Notes: generated from the letters alone by a model not told the origin. Counted from the first letter of the stretch, positions 28,201 through 36,390 are shown. The stretch is 64,000 nucleotides of DNA from UBA8752 sp040261275 (GCA_040261275.1 JBDQOI010000003.1:49106-113105); one strand, 5' to 3'. Made by a program: numbers and translations.

Positions 28201-29370
28201 TCTGATGCCAACGCGCCCGACCCCATTGCTTCTCCCAACCAAACCACCACATATTCGGTCACGGTCACCAGTCCGGAAAACTGCGTACGAAACCACACCA
28301 TCACGGTATCGGTGGTGCCGGCCGCTCCCGGCGACATCTTACAACCCGACGTTCCCTTGTGCACGGGACAATCCGTGTTGTTGACCGCAGGCGACGGGGA
28401 CAGTTGGTCCTGGAACCCCACCGAAGGCATCAGCGACCCAGGGGGTCAAACCACTTGGGCCAACCCCGATGAGAATACAACCTATGAAGTCACCGTCACC
28501 AACCTCTGTGGCAGCGGGACGGAAACCGTCTCCGTCAATGTTGTAGTACCCCAAGCGGCGGTGGGCCCAGGAGGGTGGGTGTGCGCAGGTGAACCATTTC
28601 CGGTTTCCGCATCAGGCGGTGTCTCCTTCCAATGGGTGCCCGGTGCCCTTGTGACGAGCCCTTCTGCTTCAGAAACCACAGTGGTCACCCAGGTATCTCA
28701 AACTTTCACCGCCTATGTAACCGACGCCAATGGTTGCGTAGCATCGGAAGAAGTACAGGTGAATGTCTGGCCCATCCCCACAGTGAATGCCGGTCCGGAT
28801 CAGGTGAACGATTGGATGGAAACCACTTATCTCTATGGGTCGGTAGAAGGATCAGCTGTTGATTCAATCTGGTGGACCCCCAGTGCCCCCCTCTCTTGCT
28901 CAAACTGCCTCATTCCTGAGGTCGTTTTCCAAGACGACGGAACATTCACACTTCACGTCCTGGACATCCACGGATGTGCTTCTTCTGATGTGACCCAGGT
29001 TCAATTCACTTACCCGATTTACATCCCGTCCAGCTTCACGCCCGACGGAGATGGCCTCAACGATGGTTGGCGGCCCGAGGGAAACTGGCTCAATGGGGCG
29101 GGCACCTACATTCTAGGACAGCCCGACCTGACCCTGCTCCCGGGATATCGACTGGAGGTCTGGGACCGCTGGGGCGGCTTGGTATGGGCTACCGAAGACC
29201 CTCGCGCCTATTGGACGGGAGGCGTCGGCGGGCCCGGAACGGCACCGGAAACCACGGGCATTGGCGACGGGTTGCACTTTGCCCCGAACGGGTTGTACCA
29301 ATGGCGGGTGCAATTCCCTACCCACCGTGGCATTGAAATCCGGCAGGGCACCGTCAACCTGATCCGCTGA
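25261..29370 (+). CDS. Giant secreted surface protein with T9SS type-B (gliding motility-type) C-terminal domain
   Basis: A 1369-residue exported protein. A signal peptide (1-19, ending AYGQ) precedes a DUF7948-like N-terminal region (about 20-240, starting RYVPNQGQWP). A beta-propeller region of SBBP-type repeats follows (about 240-770, with YSTYIGG and YATFVGG units). A PKD domain lies at about 785-865 (FTWLFGDASNSN, HLYGIPGTYEV), then several Ig/PKD-like repeats, and a CHU_C sorting domain at about 1250-1369 (IPSSFTPDGDGLNDGW, VWDRWGGLVW). It should be secreted through the type IX system and attached to the cell surface. It is probably adhesive or scaffold-like; no enzymatic motif is seen. 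It is convergent with the next gene (4-base gap). Confidence 0.9.
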   Translation: MVRLAMVLSFFVCLTAYGQVRYVPNQGQWPDHIQHRAESRGGGVQVESTGWTCWQWYPGDTVRMANGHPRGAREGIAWKAEFVGGQIGLNPTWERNGLSDDVQHHYLSYDPGHWAEHIRAAARVETAGPWEGTRLRWRGTTRGHAKFEFTVAPGADPTPIAWSYAGVTPELTPDGRVKLRHPLHDDPSGFSAHLERPLAYQLLKDGTFISIPCGYAVDGQSVRFTIGDYDAALPLVLDPEIVFASYVGSLSDNWGTTACNGPGASLVAASIVFAPGYPVTPDAIQSNYDQLIQGDTHVGLTVFNAEGDALLYSTYIGGDHYDIPHSLAFDPASQTIAMLGSTGSLDFPVTANAHQPAHSPGTPESAPWAIPFSPNAGPGGTEQQPEGVDYFITALDAANFTLSGSTYFGGSQSDGWNTSVALNQNYGDQFRGQIDFGPGGSIWMAGCSRSNDLNLPGSPPHAGGQDALIAGFTSDLTGLIAGRFFGGAEDDAAFGICVEADGSAGSLNNLEVLVGGGTASFNLPLPPGSYQPGFSSPAGEADGWVGLFTVNTGSLESTFATYHAKDTYDQVYFVDRGTDGSIYAYGQAAGSMPVIGTVYENPNAGQYLTRFFDDLSDIEWQTNVGSGMNAVDISPTAFLVSDCDQIFISGWGGSTNSGYAGGDTQDLPTTSDAFQSSSHGSDFYLAVLAPDATDLVYATFVGGQQTNEHNDGGSCRFDENGTVYHSACASCSSWDDFPTTPGAWSETDPSPNGTTPPTNAYNAANPFGNSCNMGVFKFALGSMNAAMEINGPDVFCIGENVQFVNNTGGQANFTWLFGDASNSNLENPEHLYGIPGTYEVMLIAEDPIGCLDPDTAFITLTVEPDADPQIDPIDPLCLGDAMTLVGSGNGTLSWSPATNLSATDIPDPVASPTGTTTYTLTDQTNCSTESLDILVEVIDMATSSSSDTQICLGDATPLAITSPVPGASSWDYDWSPAAGLSDANAPDPIASPNQTTTYSVTVTSPENCVRNHTITVSVVPAAPGDILQPDVPLCTGQSVLLTAGDGDSWSWNPTEGISDPGGQTTWANPDENTTYEVTVTNLCGSGTETVSVNVVVPQAAVGPGGWVCAGEPFPVSASGGVSFQWVPGALVTSPSASETTVVTQVSQTFTAYVTDANGCVASEEVQVNVWPIPTVNAGPDQVNDWMETTYLYGSVEGSAVDSIWWTPSAPLSCSNCLIPEVVFQDDGTFTLHVLDIHGCASSDVTQVQFTYPIYIPSSFTPDGDGLNDGWRPEGNWLNGAGTYILGQPDLTLLPGYRLEVWDRWGGLVWATEDPRAYWTGGVGGPGTAPETTGIGDGLHFAPNGLYQWRVQFPTHRGIEIRQGTVNLIR

Positions 29371-29374
29371 TGGA

Positions 29375-30247
29375 TCAGCGAAGGATGAGGTCTGTGGTCG
29401 CGATACGCTCGGTTCCATCGACCAGGTGCACCGTGTAGACGCCGGTCTCAAACGGGACAGCGGCTGTGAAGAAGATGCAAGCCTCCATGCGCTCCCCATT
29501 GTAATCCAAAGTACGCGCCGCCGATGCCGGCACACCGCCCGACATGGCTACCGGCGCACGGTCGCCTGGCGCCATCAATTCGCCATTGGGGTCAATCACC
29601 TCTAGAAAAAGGGTTCGTTCTCCCTTTTCGGCGATGCGGTTCTCGATCAAGGTGAAACAAGTCTTGATCATCTCTGCGCGCTTGGCCCGCGAGGTCTCCC
29701 GCTGCGTTCCCGTTGAAGTCACTCGAATCGCCACCGGGTTCAAGTCCATGGCCTGGAGGACGCGCCCGGCCTCAATGATCTCCTCCATATCGTCCTGCCT
29801 GCGCTCCAACGCATCATTCCGTTCCGTCACCTCGGTCACCTGCTGAGCCATGGCGTCCCGTTCTGCTTGAAGGGCAATATTGGCCTGGTTCAAGGAGTCA
29901 ATGGTCACTACATACCCCTGCATGATTTTCCTCAAGGTCTCTGTCTCCTTCTTGAGCTTGGAAACGCTGTAATTCCGATCGCGCACCTTCTTGATCAGCC
30001 CTTCAATCTCACTGCGCTGAGCAGACATTTCGGCCATCATCAAAGCGTTCTCCGTCTCCAATGTGTCGTAACTGAAGCGCAACTTCTGCAAATCGAGTTC
30101 CAGCGACTCCCGCTCCAAGTTTCCGGTGTTGATCTCCTCCGTTTGGACCTCAATGGTGTTCCCTTGCTGGGACACCTTAAATCCAAGGTATCCGGCCGTG
30201 CATACCAGCACAGCGATGATGATGAGATAGGTAGAGCGCTGTTCCAT
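29375..30247 (-). CDS. Membrane-anchored coiled-coil protein of unknown function
   Basis: A 290-residue protein with an N-terminal membrane helix (about 8-25, STYLIIIAVLVCTAGYLGF), then a long Glu/Lys/Leu-rich coiled coil (about 30-165), and a small beta-rich C-terminal domain (about 175-290, including FLEVIDPNGELMAPG and ETGVYTVHLVDG). This layout is common in Bacteroidota proteins of unknown role. The ATG at 30247 is preferred since it puts the membrane helix at the very start. It lies downstream of yraN on the same strand with a 79-base gap. Confidence 0.72.
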   Translation of the reverse strand: MEQRSTYLIIIAVLVCTAGYLGFKVSQQGNTIEVQTEEINTGNLERESLELDLQKLRFSYDTLETENALMMAEMSAQRSEIEGLIKKVRDRNYSVSKLKKETETLRKIMQGYVVTIDSLNQANIALQAERDAMAQQVTEVTERNDALERRQDDMEEIIEAGRVLQAMDLNPVAIRVTSTGTQRETSRAKRAEMIKTCFTLIENRIAEKGERTLFLEVIDPNGELMAPGDRAPVAMSGGVPASAARTLDYNGERMEACIFFTAAVPFETGVYTVHLVDGTERIATTDLILR

Positions 30248-30326
30248 GGGTTGAAAGAACGCAAGAATCAGGCCACTTCGCATGGGGAGCTCTTGCGATA
30301 ACCCACAGCGCTCGGTGCGTACCCCT

Positions 30327-30698
30327 TCACCTCAACAACGGATAGAATGCATCCCGCGTGTGCAGGATGCGGTGACCGTAACGGTTGCGAAGCACTGCGA
30401 GCACATCGAATCGAACCTCAAGACTACCGTCCGGGTGCTGCGCCAAAAATGCGCGGGCTGCCCGAATAAGGCGCTCCTGCTGCGCTCGCGATACCAATCG
30501 GTGCCACCCCACTTGCACGGGTTCACTGCGCGTCTTGACTTCCACAATGACGAGCCACGGTCCATCCCGAGCCACCAGGTCCACCTCCAGATGACCCCTG
30601 CGCCAATTGCGCGCGAGAATTTCCCAACCCAAACCCACCGCATGATGCACCGCCACCTCCTCACCCCAACGTCCAATGCCTTGTCTGTATGATTCCAT
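30327..30698 (-). CDS. yraN: UPF0102 (YraN family) endonuclease-like protein
   Basis: A 123-residue protein of the YraN family, which has a restriction-endonuclease-like fold. The core is visible: GEEVAVHHAVGLGWEILARN, HLEVDLVARDGPWLVIVEVKTR (Glu-x-Asp, then Glu-Val-Lys) and the C-terminal RFDVLAV. The ATG at 30698 is at the usual distance before the GRWGEE motif; the longer open frame upstream is only the shadow of the plus-strand gene. A DNA-repair or transformation role has been proposed for the family but is not settled. Confidence 0.9.
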   Translation of the reverse strand: MESYRQGIGRWGEEVAVHHAVGLGWEILARNWRRGHLEVDLVARDGPWLVIVEVKTRSEPVQVGWHRLVSRAQQERLIRAARAFLAQHPDGSLEVRFDVLAVLRNRYGHRILHTRDAFYPLLR

Positions 30699-30734
30699 CC
30701 GGACAAAGTGGCCCTTCCCCGCGACAAGCAGCCC

Positions 30735-30742
30735 TAATTTCG
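30735..30742 (+). promoter_or_regulatory. -7-type box 7 bases before the gene at 30750
   Basis: TAATTTCG fits TAnnTTyG. The 7-base distance to the ATG again predicts a very short or absent leader. Confidence 0.35.
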
Positions 30743-30749
30743 CAGCACG

Positions 30750-31763
30750 ATGCACGGACGCCGGCTTTCCCTTCGCACACGTCAATTCCGGTTGCCTTTG
30801 CTGTTGCTTCTTGTGGCCACAGTTGGGCTCCAGAAAAAGGCGGTTGCACAAACCGGAAGCCGCGCCATGGGCCAAGCCATCGGCTGGGTCGATTCCCCCA
30901 AGGCCCACGCCAAATGGTACGTCCACTGGGGCTACCACCGCGCAGAATACGGGCGCACCAACCTCCGCCTGATTGGCCCTGGCGTGGACCTCACACTGCA
31001 CGACATGAAAGCCACCGACATGCCCTCGGCTTTCGATCCTGCTGTTCATCTGAACCCCGCCGCATTCACCATTCCTCAGTTCAATGCCCGCATCGGCCGC
31101 AAGGTCATGGGCGGTGACCTCGTGGCTGGCGATACCTGGATCAGTGCGGGGTGGGATCACCTCAAATACAAGGTTCCCCACACCGTGCACGAGGCCAGCG
31201 GTTATGTCGACAGTACGCTCTTCAACCGCAGCCCCTTTGACTGGGCATGGCGGGACTTCAATTTCGAGCACTCCGATGGGATGAATTTCATCCGCGTCGC
31301 CATCGAACGAAACTTTGAATTCGGTCGGTCTTCACGAACAAGGCAGACCTGGGATACCGCCAACAGAAGGTGGCGTTTTGGCCTGCAAACCGCTGCGAGC
31401 ATCGGCACCATACTGTGTGCCACCGATGTGCGCTGGCAGGGCGTGCGAACCAAGCACTTCTGGAGCATCAGCGGCTGGGGGGTCAGCTCAAGTGCAGGCG
31501 CATGGGTTCAATTCGGTCGCTTTCGCGTGCTGGGTAGATTTCAAGCCGGCTGGATCCAAATCGGAAACGGCCGCTTCCTGGCCTCCAGTGACCTGAGCGG
31601 CGAAACCCCTGTGGTGGAAGGCGCCGAAGCTGCATTGCTTGATGCGAGCACTTCTCGACACACCATGACTTTCCTCGAACGCGGCATCACAGTAGCCTAC
31701 ATGTTTGGCAAAAAGGGCACTGCCGGGGCGGATGAGCGCATCCGAATCGGGCCCAGCCGTTAA
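30750..31763 (+). CDS. Exported protein of unknown function, probably outer-membrane barrel
   Basis: A 337-residue protein with a long basic start and a clear signal sequence (hydrophobic run about 15-28, cleavage near AVAQ at 31-34). The mature part is rich in Trp, Tyr and Gly with alternating beta-strand patterns (WYVHWGYHRAEYGRTN, FWSISGWGVSSSAGAWVQFG), as in small outer-membrane barrels of Bacteroidota. It ends in an AYMFGKKGTAG segment. No known family is recognised. It diverges from yraN and precedes the pseudouridine-synthase-like gene, which has its own promoter box. Confidence 0.65.
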   Translation: MHGRRLSLRTRQFRLPLLLLLVATVGLQKKAVAQTGSRAMGQAIGWVDSPKAHAKWYVHWGYHRAEYGRTNLRLIGPGVDLTLHDMKATDMPSAFDPAVHLNPAAFTIPQFNARIGRKVMGGDLVAGDTWISAGWDHLKYKVPHTVHEASGYVDSTLFNRSPFDWAWRDFNFEHSDGMNFIRVAIERNFEFGRSSRTRQTWDTANRRWRFGLQTAASIGTILCATDVRWQGVRTKHFWSISGWGVSSSAGAWVQFGRFRVLGRFQAGWIQIGNGRFLASSDLSGETPVVEGAEAALLDASTSRHTMTFLERGITVAYMFGKKGTAGADERIRIGPSR

Positions 31764-31779
31764 GCCGCACCCCCCTCCC

Positions 31780-31787
31780 TATCTTCG
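31780..31787 (+). promoter_or_regulatory. -7-type box of the RluB-like gene
   Basis: TATCTTCG fits TAnnTTyG, 19 bases before the ATG at 31807 in a 43-base intergenic gap. Confidence 0.4.
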
Positions 31788-31806
31788 CAGGCCATCTCTC
31801 CAGCCC

Positions 31807-32814
31807 ATGTCTGACTCTCCCCGTTCCCGTCGCCCCCAGCGAACCGGTCGCTCGACCAACCCGAACCGGAAGCGGACAGACAACGCGGAAGGCGGCGTGG
31901 AAAAGCGCGGTTTCGGCAGTCGCAAGTCCCTTTCCGATGAACAGCTTGAAAGGCGACCCGGTGCCGGCCAGAAATCAAGGCCCAGCGACAACAAAGGGCG
32001 CGGAGGAAAGCCGGAGGGACGCGGAGGAAAGTCAGAGGGGCGAGGAGGGCGTCCACAGAAGTTTCGTCCCAAGAAAAGGGCGCCGCTCAAAGACCCTCAG
32101 GCCCCCATTCGCCTGAACAAGTTCATCGCCAATGCCGGTGTTTGCCCCCGCCGCGAAGCGGATCTCCTGATCACCGCGGGCGCTGTCTCGGTCAATGGTG
32201 AAATCATCACGGAATTGGGCGCCAAGGTGCTGCGGACAGACGAAGTCATGGTGGAAGGGCAAAGGATCAAGCCCGATACAAAGCGCTACCTCGTTCTCAA
32301 TAAGCCCAAGAACTTCTTGGGTACCGCGGGAGACAAACAAGGACGCAGGACCGTCATGGACCTCGTCAAGAATGCCAGCAAGGAAATACTCCTGCCGGTA
32401 GACAAGGTCGAGCGCATGGACACCGGATTGCTGCTGTTCACAAACGACCCCGAACTCGCAGAGCGCATGCGCATGCCCGGCACCCGGTTCCGCCAGCTCT
32501 ATCATGTGACACTGAAACAGAAAGCGCGCCAGGAACACCTCAACTCCATGGTCGAGGGTCTCGATATTGAAGGTCAACGCTACAAGGTGGAAGCCGCACA
32601 ATGTGTGGATCCGGAAAAGAAGCCCCGTGAAATCGGAGTGGAAATCCACTCCAACCGTCCCAAAGCCATCGCCCGGATGCTCGAGCACCTCGGCTACGAG
32701 GTCGACCGACTTGACCGAACAACATTGGGTCCATTGACGAAAAAAGACCTGCCACGCGGAAACTGGCGCATGCTCACCTCGGAGGAATTAACCCTCCTTC
32801 GAATGTCCCTGTAA
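31807..32814 (+). CDS. RluB/RsuA-type pseudouridine synthase-like protein with altered active site
   Basis: A 335-residue protein. A basic, RGG-like low-complexity N-terminus (about 1-95) precedes an S4 RNA-binding domain (about 98-145, RLNKFIANAGVCPRREAD) and the synthase domain (about 160-335). Overall similarity to bacteroidetal RluB is strong (LNKPKNFLGT, RRTVMDLV, TGLLLFTNDPEL, GPLTKKDLPRG). However, where the family has GRLD with its invariant catalytic Asp, this protein reads DKVE (Glu202) in a gap-free alignment. The usual GRNRxVRR loop reads NRPKAIAR. The frame is intact, so it is not a simple pseudogene. It may be an inactive RNA-binding relative or use Asp205. The ATG at 31807 lies after a promoter box. 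Confidence 0.85.
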   Translation: MSDSPRSRRPQRTGRSTNPNRKRTDNAEGGVEKRGFGSRKSLSDEQLERRPGAGQKSRPSDNKGRGGKPEGRGGKSEGRGGRPQKFRPKKRAPLKDPQAPIRLNKFIANAGVCPRREADLLITAGAVSVNGEIITELGAKVLRTDEVMVEGQRIKPDTKRYLVLNKPKNFLGTAGDKQGRRTVMDLVKNASKEILLPVDKVERMDTGLLLFTNDPELAERMRMPGTRFRQLYHVTLKQKARQEHLNSMVEGLDIEGQRYKVEAAQCVDPEKKPREIGVEIHSNRPKAIARMLEHLGYEVDRLDRTTLGPLTKKDLPRGNWRMLTSEELTLLRMSL

Positions 32815-32831
32815 ACGATATTGCGGTTATC

Positions 32832-33581
32832 GTGTCTGACAGCCTCGTCATCATACCGACCTACAACGAAAAAGAGAACATCCCGCGGATGCTCGAAACC
32901 GTGATGGCCCTCCAACCCCAACGGGGCGAGGCCTTTCACGTACTGGTTGTGGACGACGGTTCCCCCGATGGAACCGCAGACCTGGTGCGGCACGCGGCAG
33001 ATCAACATCCGGGCCGCATTCATTTGCTCGAGCGCTCTGGAAAGCTGGGCTTGGGAACGGCCTACATCGCCGGTTTCAAGTGGGGATTGAAGGAAGGGTA
33101 TGACTACCTCTTCGAGATGGATGCGGACTTCAGCCACAACCCAAAGGACCTGGAGCGATTGCGTGAGGCCTGCATGGACGGAGCTGGGGTCGCCGTGGGG
33201 TCGCGTTACACCACAGGAGGCGGCGTATCGAATTGGCCTTGGCACCGCATCGCCATGAGCTATGGGGCCTCCCTCTATGTCAATTCCATCTTGCGTTTGG
33301 GAGTGAAGGACCCCACCGCGGGGTTCAAGTGCTATCGGGCCCAGACCCTTCGCACCATTCGATTGGATCGCATTCACTTTGTGGGATACGCCTTCCAAAT
33401 CGAGATGAAATACAATGCCAAGCGCCTCGGTTTTCCCATCGTAGAGGTTCCCATCACTTTCATCGACAGAGAATTGGGCACCTCCAAGATGAGCCTCAAT
33501 ATTTTCCGGGAGGCCTTTTTGGGCGTGTTGCAAATGCGCCGATTCGACATTCGCCCAGCTGAAGCTGCGAACCCCTCATGA
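32832..33581 (+). CDS. Polyprenol monophosphomannose synthase (GT2)
   Basis: A 249-residue family 2 glycosyltransferase of the dolichol-phosphate mannosyltransferase type, which loads mannose from GDP-mannose onto polyprenyl phosphate. Motifs: VIIPTYNEKENI at the start, VVDDGSPDGT (about 39-48), the metal-binding EMDADFSHNP (about 95-104), GSRYTTGG and the acceptor-site DPTAGFKCYR. No C-terminal membrane helices follow, as in the soluble form. It starts with GTG at 32832, and its stop overlaps the dihydroorotase ATG. The order with dihydroorotase, DUF4296 and an epimerase next door is one I recognise from other Bacteroidota. Confidence 0.92.
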   Translation: MSDSLVIIPTYNEKENIPRMLETVMALQPQRGEAFHVLVVDDGSPDGTADLVRHAADQHPGRIHLLERSGKLGLGTAYIAGFKWGLKEGYDYLFEMDADFSHNPKDLERLREACMDGAGVAVGSRYTTGGGVSNWPWHRIAMSYGASLYVNSILRLGVKDPTAGFKCYRAQTLRTIRLDRIHFVGYAFQIEMKYNAKRLGFPIVEVPITFIDRELGTSKMSLNIFREAFLGVLQMRRFDIRPAEAANPS

Positions 33582-34957
33582 CCCACCTTTTCATTGGTGC
33601 CACCCTCCTTCACGAAGGCCGCACGGAAACCGCCGACCTTCTGGTGGATGGCGATCGTATCCTGGCCATTGGAGCCAACCTCCGCGCACACAGCGACCCC
33701 GCCACATCCGCGGCGGCGGCAAAAGCGCACATTCACGATTGCCGGGGCCTCCACTTACTCCCCGGTTTGATTGACGATCAAGTCCATTTCCGCGAGCCGG
33801 GCCTCACACACAAAGGGGAAATCGCCACGGAATCCCGCGCTGCCGTGGCCGGCGGTATCACCTCCTTCATGGAGATGCCCAACACCGTTCCGCAGTCCCT
33901 CACCCAGGAATTGCTCCAAGACAAGTACGACCGCGCCGCGGAAGTCAGCCCCGCCAACTATAGCTTCTACATGGGGGCTTCCAACGGCAACCTCACAGAA
34001 GTATTGAAGACCAACCCGAAACACGTTTGTGGCGTGAAGGTCTTCATGGGCAGCTCCACCGGTGACATGCTGGTGGACGACGCCAAAGTGCTGGAAGGCA
34101 TCTTCTCGGAGTGCCCCATGCTCATCGCCACGCATTGCGAAGACGAAGCGACGGTCAGGGCCAACGCCGCCGCCGCTCGGGAGCAGTTCGGCGAGAATGT
34201 TCCCATGGGCCAACATCCGCTCATCCGCAGCGCTGAAGCCTGTTACCGAAGCTCTTCTCGGGCCGTTGAACTCGCCGCGCGCACCGGAGCCCGTCTCCAC
34301 GTTTTGCACATCTCAACCGCTCGGGAACTGTCCCTCTTTGACGGAAGCATGCCGCTTGCAGACAAGCGGATCACGGCCGAAGCTTGCACCCACCATCTGT
34401 GGTTCACCGACGCCGACTATGCGACCCGAGGCAGCCGCATCAAATGGAATCCCGCGGTCAAAACCGACGAAGACCGAGCCGCCATACGCCAAGCCCTGAA
34501 GCCCGGGGGCGCCATCGACGTGCTCGCCACGGACCACGCTCCCCACACCATCGCGGAAAAAGCCAACGGATACTGGTCCGCCCCTTCCGGCGGTCCCTTG
34601 GTCCAGCATGCGCTGGTCGCCCTCTACGAAGGAGTGGCCCAAGGCTGGCTCGACCTCACCGACATCCCCCGCCTCGCTTCCCATCGCGTCGCAGAGCTGT
34701 TCGACATTGAGGACCGGGGGTACCTACGCCCCGGCTACTTCGCCGATTTCGTCCTCGTAAATCCAAACGCAGGATGGACCGTCACAGAAGATTCCATCCT
34801 CAGCAAATGCGGCTGGTCGCCCTTCACTGGAGACCATTTCTCTGCCCGCGTGGTCGGCACGTGGGTCAATGGCATCCAAGTATGGGACGGCGAACATGTC
34901 CTGGAACCGCAGGCCGGCTCATCTCACGCCGGTCGCCGCATGACCTTTGACCGATGA
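33578..34957 (+). CDS. pyrC: Dihydroorotase
   Basis: A 459-residue amidohydrolase closing the dihydroorotate ring in de novo pyrimidine synthesis. The metal site shows DDQVHFREPG (His70; the first His of the usual HxH is Gln68, as I recall for the Bacteroidota branch), Lys154 in GVKVFMGSS, His186 in ATHCED and the ATDHAPH Asp motif. MEMPNTVPQ is the substrate-side signature. The composite beta-sandwich is formed by N- and C-terminal ends. ATGA overlaps join it to both the GT2 and the DUF4296 gene, so the three form one translationally coupled unit. Confidence 0.95.
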   Translation: MTHLFIGATLLHEGRTETADLLVDGDRILAIGANLRAHSDPATSAAAAKAHIHDCRGLHLLPGLIDDQVHFREPGLTHKGEIATESRAAVAGGITSFMEMPNTVPQSLTQELLQDKYDRAAEVSPANYSFYMGASNGNLTEVLKTNPKHVCGVKVFMGSSTGDMLVDDAKVLEGIFSECPMLIATHCEDEATVRANAAAAREQFGENVPMGQHPLIRSAEACYRSSSRAVELAARTGARLHVLHISTARELSLFDGSMPLADKRITAEACTHHLWFTDADYATRGSRIKWNPAVKTDEDRAAIRQALKPGGAIDVLATDHAPHTIAEKANGYWSAPSGGPLVQHALVALYEGVAQGWLDLTDIPRLASHRVAELFDIEDRGYLRPGYFADFVLVNPNAGWTVTEDSILSKCGWSPFTGDHFSARVVGTWVNGIQVWDGEHVLEPQAGSSHAGRRMTFDR

Positions 34958-35322
34958 TGGAACGGCAGTACTTCGGCATGTGCATCTTGGTCGTTCTGGC
35001 ACTCGCGGGGTGTGATCCCCGCTATAAAGAGGACATACCCGAAAGACCCGAAGGGATGCTGGACAGGGCCACCTTCATCGAACTGCACGCTGAACTGCAG
35101 CTGCTGGAAGCCGCTCACCGACAGCGCATGTTGCGCGGGGGCGATCGCGATGCCGCCAGAACCGCTCACCGCAAACGCATCCTGACAAGCGCCGGTGTCA
35201 GCGATTCGGCATTCTCCGCCACCTATGATTGGTGGTACAGCCAGCCCGAGGCCCTTCCCGGACTGCTAGAAGAGGTGCTGCTCAAGTTGGACTCCATAGA
35301 ACGGTCCAGCGCCAGCAATTGA
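34954..35322 (+). CDS. DUF4296 lipoprotein
   Basis: A 122-residue lipoprotein with lipobox LAGC (Cys at residue 20). The mature part is helical with a conserved-looking LDRATFIELHAELQLLEAAHRQR-type helix split here by polar residues and an SDSAFSATYDWW segment near the end, as in DUF4296, a family I know only from Bacteroidota. Function is unknown. Its ATG overlaps the dihydroorotase stop, and its end abuts the convergent epimerase gene with no spacer. Confidence 0.82.
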   Translation: MMERQYFGMCILVVLALAGCDPRYKEDIPERPEGMLDRATFIELHAELQLLEAAHRQRMLRGGDRDAARTAHRKRILTSAGVSDSAFSATYDWWYSQPEALPGLLEEVLLKLDSIERSSASN

Positions 35323-36384
35323 TCAACCACCCATACCCTGCGCCGTCTCCTTTCGGATCACTTCTTCAATGGGGGTGAAGGTGAAATCCGGAAGAGCCGC
35401 ACTCAGCTTCGAAGTGTCATACCGGTGATCGTTGCGCGTATTGCGCGCCATTTCCCGCGTCAACATGGCCGGCTTGCGGTTCAGGACAGACCACACTGCT
35501 GCTGCGCGCCACGCCACCTCCAGCATCCAGCCCTTCAGTGGGCGATCCGGCGCCTCGGTTCCGAGTGAATTGGCCACCCAAGACATGACACTGCGATAGG
35601 TCACGTCCTCCGCAGAAACCACGAAACGCTCACCCAGGACCCCTTCCTTTCCTTCGTCCGCCATTGCATCCAAGGCACCCACCACCGCCAGTAAATCCTC
35701 GGCTCCTACAAATCCGTTCCCTCCGGCAGGATGATAGCGTCGCCCCTTGGCCGCACTTCGGTACACCATGCCCGAACTCTCATTGTATCGCGCGTCGCCC
35801 AAGATGATGGTCGGATTGACCACAAAGACATCCAGTCCCTCAGCGGCACCGCGCCAAGCCTCGAATTCACCCGCCCGCTTGCTCTTGCCATAGGGCGATG
35901 CCCCGGCTCCCTCAGCCCAGTCCGACAGCTCATGCACCGGCTCACCGGTCTCCGATCGGCCCAATGCCGCCACCGACGACACATGAACGAGTCTTTTGAC
36001 GCCTGCACCCAGCGCGGCATCCACCACATGAGCAGTGCCCGTGGCGTTGACCGCCTTCAGCTTCACCTCATCGCCCGGCTGAAAACTGACGCGTCCGGCC
36101 GCGTGGAACACCCGGCCACATCCCTCCATGGCTTCCTGGAGGCCGACCACATCCGAAAGGTCCACCTCCCGCCACTCCAATGCCGACCAAGCCGCATCGA
36201 AACCCGCGCCCAATTGGCCCTTGAGAAAGTCTGCCACACGGTCCACATTGCTCCGCGAACGGCGCAGTGCCACCGTAGGCCAACCCCGTTCCAAACGCCA
36301 AGCCAGCCGGTACATGCCAACCAATCCTGTGGCTCCCGTTACCAATTCACGCGAAGGGCCATGCCCCGGTTGTACTTCCGACAT
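35323..36384 (-). CDS. NAD-dependent epimerase/dehydratase family protein
   Basis: A 353-residue extended short-chain dehydrogenase. The NAD-binding GATGLVG motif sits near the N-terminus, the HAAGRVSF and NATGTAHVVDAAL segments follow, HVSSVAALG carries the Ser, and YGKSK gives the catalytic Tyr-x-x-x-Lys. VNPTIILGD is also typical. The family converts NDP-sugars or reduces related substrates; which one is not readable. The ATG at 36384 is chosen because an upstream start (36435) would run into the divergent uvrC gene. A TAnnTTCG box lies 6 bases before it. Confidence 0.9.
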   Translation of the reverse strand: MSEVQPGHGPSRELVTGATGLVGMYRLAWRLERGWPTVALRRSRSNVDRVADFLKGQLGAGFDAAWSALEWREVDLSDVVGLQEAMEGCGRVFHAAGRVSFQPGDEVKLKAVNATGTAHVVDAALGAGVKRLVHVSSVAALGRSETGEPVHELSDWAEGAGASPYGKSKRAGEFEAWRGAAEGLDVFVVNPTIILGDARYNESSGMVYRSAAKGRRYHPAGGNGFVGAEDLLAVVGALDAMADEGKEGVLGERFVVSAEDVTYRSVMSWVANSLGTEAPDRPLKGWMLEVAWRAAAVWSVLNRKPAMLTREMARNTRNDHRYDTSKLSAALPDFTFTPIEEVIRKETAQGMGG

Positions 36385-36390
36385 CGCCGC

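Noticed and set aside
33785..33800. Loss of the first His of the HxH metal motif in dihydroorotase (Gln68)
   Set aside because: To my knowledge this DDQVHFREPG form is normal for Bacteroidota dihydroorotases, so not evidence of inactivation.
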